A stretch of DNA of 7,834 nt, taken from positions 1-7,834 of the forward strand of contig SKGU01000126.1 of assembly GCA_007117255.1 (NCBI GenBank), written 5' to 3'. Made by a program: the position numbers and the translations under genes. The notes under the pieces are model-generated. The model had not been told where the DNA came from. It did not search any database and worked only from the letters and a program-made list of their open reading frames with translations. Positions 5,775 to 7,834 of the stretch are shown here, piece by piece. The number at the start of each line of letters is the position of its first letter. Within the stretch, counting starts at the first letter, position 1. This stretch comes from Natronohydrobacter sp. GTDB lineage: Bacteria > Pseudomonadota > Alphaproteobacteria > Rhodobacterales > Rhodobacteraceae.

Positions 5775-7061
5775 TCAGGACGTGGCCTTTGCAAGTGCCT
5801 GATCCAGATCTGCGATGATATCATCCGCATCTTCCAGCCCGATCGACAGTCGCACCACATTTGGCGCAGCCCCGGCGGCGATCTGTTGCTCTTCGGTCAA
5901 CTGCCTGTGTGTGGTCGAGGCCGAGTGGATGATCAGCGACCGAGTGTCCCCAAGATTAGCCACATGACTGAAAAGATTGACGGAATCAATCAGTTTGACG
6001 CAGGCTTCATAGCCATCTTTCAGCGCGAAAGTGAACAGGGACGACGCGCCTTTGGGGCAGATACGCGCCACGCGGTCATGATAGGGTGACGAGGGCAGGC
6101 CCGCATAGGTGACATGCGCCACGCGGTCATGCTGTTCCAGCCATTTGGCGACTTTCACGGCATTGGCGCAGTGTTTGTCCATTCGCAGCGACAGGGTCTC
6201 AATCCCAAGAAGGGTATAATGCGCAGCCTGCGGGTTCAGCGTCATGCCCAGATCGCGCAGCCCGATGGCGATGCTGTTGAAAGTGAAAGCCAGCGGCCCA
6301 AAGGTTTCATGGAATTTCAGCCCGTGATATGCGGGCTCCGGGTCTGACATGGACGGGAATTTCCCGTTCGACCAGTTAAACTTGCCCGAATCAATAATAC
6401 AGCCACCCGTCACAGTGCCATTGCCAGTCAGGTATTTGGTCATGGAATGTACCACCAGCGTTGCGCCATGCTCAATCGGGCGGCACAGATAGGGGGTGGC
6501 CGTCGTGTTATCGACGATCAGCGGCACGCCCGCGCGGTCTGAAATTGCTGAGATCGCGTCGAGATCGGTGATATATCCGCCCGGATTGGCAATGGATTCG
6601 CAAAACACTGCGCGGGTGTTTTCATCGATTGCGGCTTCGACCGCCTCCAGGTCGTCGAAATCGACGAATTTCGCAGACCATCCGAAGCGCTTGATCGTGT
6701 GGCTGAATTGCGTGACTGTGCCACCATATAGCCTATTTGAGGCAACAACATTCAAACCCGGTCCCATCAGCGGGAAGAGCGCCATGATCTGCGCGCCATG
6801 CCCGGATGAGCAGCACACCGCACCAGCGCCGCCTTCCAGCGTGGCCATGCGTTCCTGCAATGCCGCGACAGTGGGGTTGGTGAGGCGCGAGTAGATGTAG
6901 CCCACTTCCTGCAGATTGAAGAGCGCGGCCGCATGGTCAGCGTCGCGAAAAACAAAGGCAGTGGACTGATAGATCGGAACCTGACGCGCGCCTGTGGCCG
7001 GGTCAGGCCGTGCGCCCGCATGGATTTGCTGCGTGTCAAATCCGGGTTGTGTCTCGCTCAT
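5775..7061 (-). CDS. metY: O-acetylhomoserine sulfhydrylase (O-acetylhomoserine aminocarboxypropyltransferase)
   Basis: A 428-residue PLP enzyme of the Cys/Met metabolism family. It is predicted to make homocysteine from O-acetylhomoserine and sulfide in the cytoplasm, the direct sulfhydrylation route to methionine. Visible motifs: YIYSRLTNPT (55-64) with the Tyr and Arg that reach the neighbouring subunit's cofactor phosphate; the SSGHGA turn (85-90); YGGT (112-115); LIVDNT (181-186) with Asp184 for the pyridine nitrogen; the PLP lysine in HSMTKYLTGNG (Lys209); and VRLSIGLED (403-411) with the substrate-carboxylate Arg404. Full length is typical of MetY (about 425-430), longer than MetB/MetZ (about 380-400). 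The ATG at 7061 is chosen because GGAGGAG sits 5 bp upstream and the protein then starts MSETQPGFDTQQIHAG; a further-upstream start would overlap the proposed promoter. Two terminators follow it. Cystathionine gamma-synthase activity is possible but less likely. Confidence 0.94.
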   Translation of the reverse strand: MSETQPGFDTQQIHAGARPDPATGARQVPIYQSTAFVFRDADHAAALFNLQEVGYIYSRLTNPTVAALQERMATLEGGAGAVCCSSGHGAQIMALFPLMGPGLNVVASNRLYGGTVTQFSHTIKRFGWSAKFVDFDDLEAVEAAIDENTRAVFCESIANPGGYITDLDAISAISDRAGVPLIVDNTTATPYLCRPIEHGATLVVHSMTKYLTGNGTVTGGCIIDSGKFNWSNGKFPSMSDPEPAYHGLKFHETFGPLAFTFNSIAIGLRDLGMTLNPQAAHYTLLGIETLSLRMDKHCANAVKVAKWLEQHDRVAHVTYAGLPSSPYHDRVARICPKGASSLFTFALKDGYEACVKLIDSVNLFSHVANLGDTRSLIIHSASTTHRQLTEEQQIAAGAAPNVVRLSIGLEDADDIIADLDQALAKATS

Positions 7062-7066
7062 GGTCG

Positions 7067-7073
7067 CTCCTCC
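7067..7073 (-). promoter_or_regulatory. Ribosome binding site fixing the metY start
   Basis: GGAGGAG on the minus strand lies 5 bp before the ATG whose first base is 7061. This supports that start over an in-frame upstream codon at 7115 that would add 18 residues unlike the family. Confidence 0.75.
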
Positions 7074-7093
7074 GCTGCGGTTCTTTGGCCGCG

Positions 7094-7122
7094 AAGCTAG
7101 ACGAGGGGATGGCACAGGGCAA
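7094..7122 (-). promoter_or_regulatory. Putative sigma-70-type promoter of metY
   Basis: On the minus strand TTGCCC (7117-7122) and TAGCTT (7094-7099) are separated by 17 bp, placing initiation near 7087 and leaving a leader of about 26 nt. The leader is too short to hold a SAM riboswitch. The -10 hexamer is the same as that proposed for the GST gene. Confidence 0.4.
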
Positions 7123-7148
7123 GAGAGGAGTGCGGCAGTTGGCCGCGC

Positions 7149-7418
7149 TCAGGCTGCGTCAGCTTTTTCGGGCTTCGTGTCCGGTACCGTCGCGTCAGAT
7201 TTGTCGGGCGCGGGCAAGGCCTTGGCTTCATCGGGCATCTGTTCGGGCAGATCGATTGTCAGCGTGCCTTCTTCCGGGTAGATCGTGATGCGCGGCTTGG
7301 GCGACAGGGTGGACAGAATCTCATTCAATTCCTTTTGTGCGCGCAGCACGGTTTCACGTTGGGTCTCGCGCTTGACCAGCGGCGCTTCCGATTTCGAGCC
7401 GAACAAAAACTTGAACAT
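7149..7418 (-). CDS. Small protein of unknown function, 89 residues
   Basis: I do not recognise a named family. The ATG at 7418 is supported by AAAGGA about 8 bp upstream. Three parts can be seen. First is a short hydrophobic-basic N-terminus, MFKFLFGSK, that could lie on a membrane surface. Second is a charged helix of roughly residues 14-38 (KRETQRETVLRAQKELNEIL) followed by RITIYPEEGTLTIDLPE (43-59), which reads as a beta hairpin around PEEG. Third is a disordered Pro/Asp/Lys tail (62-89). There is no signal peptide, Cys or metal motif. It lies between the Asparaginase_II gene and metY on the same strand, with gaps of 100 and 87 bp, so it is probably a separate unit. Codon use and composition look like the neighbours, and the good RBS and folded-looking core support a real gene. 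Confidence 0.72.
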   Translation of the reverse strand: MFKFLFGSKSEAPLVKRETQRETVLRAQKELNEILSTLSPKPRITIYPEEGTLTIDLPEQMPDEAKALPAPDKSDATVPDTKPEKADAA

Positions 7419-7445
7419 GGGACAATTCCTTTCTTCTTTTATCGC

Positions 7446-7474
7446 GCTTAGCACAGCGGGCGCGTTCAGGAAAA
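7446..7474 (-). promoter_or_regulatory. Weak promoter candidate for the 89-residue gene
   Basis: On the minus strand TTTTCC (7469-7474) and CTAAGC (7446-7451) are spaced 17 bp, about 28 bp before the start codon. A promoter is expected in this gap, but the boxes match poorly and other alignments are possible. Confidence 0.2.
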
Positions 7475-7518
7475 GGGTCTGTGCTGCACTGCGGCGATTT
7501 TGCGCTACCGTTTAAAGG

Positions 7519-7834
7519 TCAGGTAAAACCATCTGCGCGCCGTGTCGCCCCAACAGTGTCGCCGCGCCGGTTCAGGATCGGCCCCAGATAGGTATTCACC
7601 ACCGGATGCGCGGCATCCAGCGCGCCGTGGCGGATCAGAAGGGCGGTAATCGCGGCCTCTGCGGCGCGGACACCGCCATCCACGATCTTCAGCGCGATGC
7701 CAAGGCGTTGCTCTGGCAGAATTGCGACATAGACGGCTTCGGCCCCGGTCTTGACAGAAACACGCCCGCCCATCGCGCGCATCAGGTCCGTGCAGGCGCG
7801 GGTTTCGCCTGCGACCAGATCAGGATGGGCCGCC
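7519..7834 (-). CDS. Asparaginase_II family protein (L-asparaginase, Rhizobium-type), C-terminal part
   Basis: The last ~104 residues of a protein of the Asparaginase_II family, typified by the rhizobial L-asparaginase that is unrelated to E. coli AnsA/AnsB. These enzymes hydrolyse L-asparagine to aspartate and ammonia. The frame is open to the window edge, so the start is outside. Visible family signs are AHPDLVAGETR near the window edge, then DLMRAMGGRVSVKTGAEAVY, where the KTGAE lysine and following residues are strongly conserved, then GIALKIVDGG and a C-terminal helix with the PVVNTYLGPILNRRG ending. The N-terminal half with the serine active-site residues is not visible, so activity cannot be judged. 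It runs in the same direction as the 89-residue gene and metY, 100 bp upstream of the former. No clear terminator hairpin was seen in that gap. Confidence 0.88.
   Translation of the reverse strand, partial: AAHPDLVAGETRACTDLMRAMGGRVSVKTGAEAVYVAILPEQRLGIALKIVDGGVRAAEAAITALLIRHGALDAAHPVVNTYLGPILNRRGDTVGATRRADGFT

Noticed and set aside
7062..7148. Possible SAM-II or other S-adenosylmethionine riboswitch before metY
   Set aside because: The gap is only 87 bp, the proposed leader is about 26 nt, and no SAM-II pseudoknot-like sequence was seen.
7149..7418. The 89-residue protein as a MinE homologue (similar length and N-terminal segment)
   Set aside because: The similarity is limited to a generic amphipathic start and helix; the MinE core motifs are not present and no minC or minD is nearby.
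5736..7487. Shared 12-mer GGTCTGTGCTGC at 5736-5747 and 7476-7487 as a dispersed repeat
   Set aside because: A few 12-mer matches are expected by chance in a window of this size, and one copy lies in a terminator loop.

Overview
The window looks like a chromosomal segment of an alphaproteobacterium, most likely Rhodobacterales (Rhodobacter/Roseobacter type). This rests on the fairly high G+C content, the style of the proteins, the Asparaginase_II family gene and the gene mix. No rRNA, tRNA, CRISPR array, insertion sequence or phage gene was seen, and coding density is high: the largest gap between genes is about 150 bp.

Left part, plus strand (1-1370). This holds the 3' end of a molybdopterin-binding large subunit of the xanthine dehydrogenase/CO dehydrogenase family, followed after 14 bp by its FAD-binding medium subunit. 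The pair is the end of a molybdenum hydroxylase operon, closed by a strong intrinsic terminator at 1339-1370. Next is a free-standing plus-strand gene for a YfcG-like glutathione S-transferase/disulfide reductase (1433-2134), with its own putative promoter and a terminator-like hairpin at its end.

Middle part, minus strand (2162-5622). yciB (septation/envelope membrane protein) lies 38 bp downstream of a large 940-residue gene, and the two probably form an operon. The large protein is the most unusual object here. It has a cytoplasmic N-terminal segment resembling the first part of PilM/GspL actin-like proteins, a basic Ala/Pro/Lys-rich cytoplasmic linker, one membrane helix, a roughly 390-residue acidic Pro/Glu-rich periplasmic linker with a degenerate repeat, and a C-terminal domain resembling PilP/GspC. 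It therefore looks like a one-protein version of the inner-membrane assembly platform of type IV pilus or type II secretion systems. No other pilus or secretion gene is in the window.

Right part, minus strand (5775-7834). From right to left: the 3' end of an Asparaginase_II family gene, a small conserved-looking protein of unknown function (89 aa), and metY (O-acetylhomoserine sulfhydrylase, sulfur assimilation into homocysteine). metY has a putative promoter just upstream and two tandem intrinsic terminators downstream, which isolate it from the 940-residue gene.

Most genes are ordinary housekeeping or metabolic genes. The candidate for an under-described system is the PilM/GspL-TM-PilP/GspC-like fusion and its pairing with yciB.
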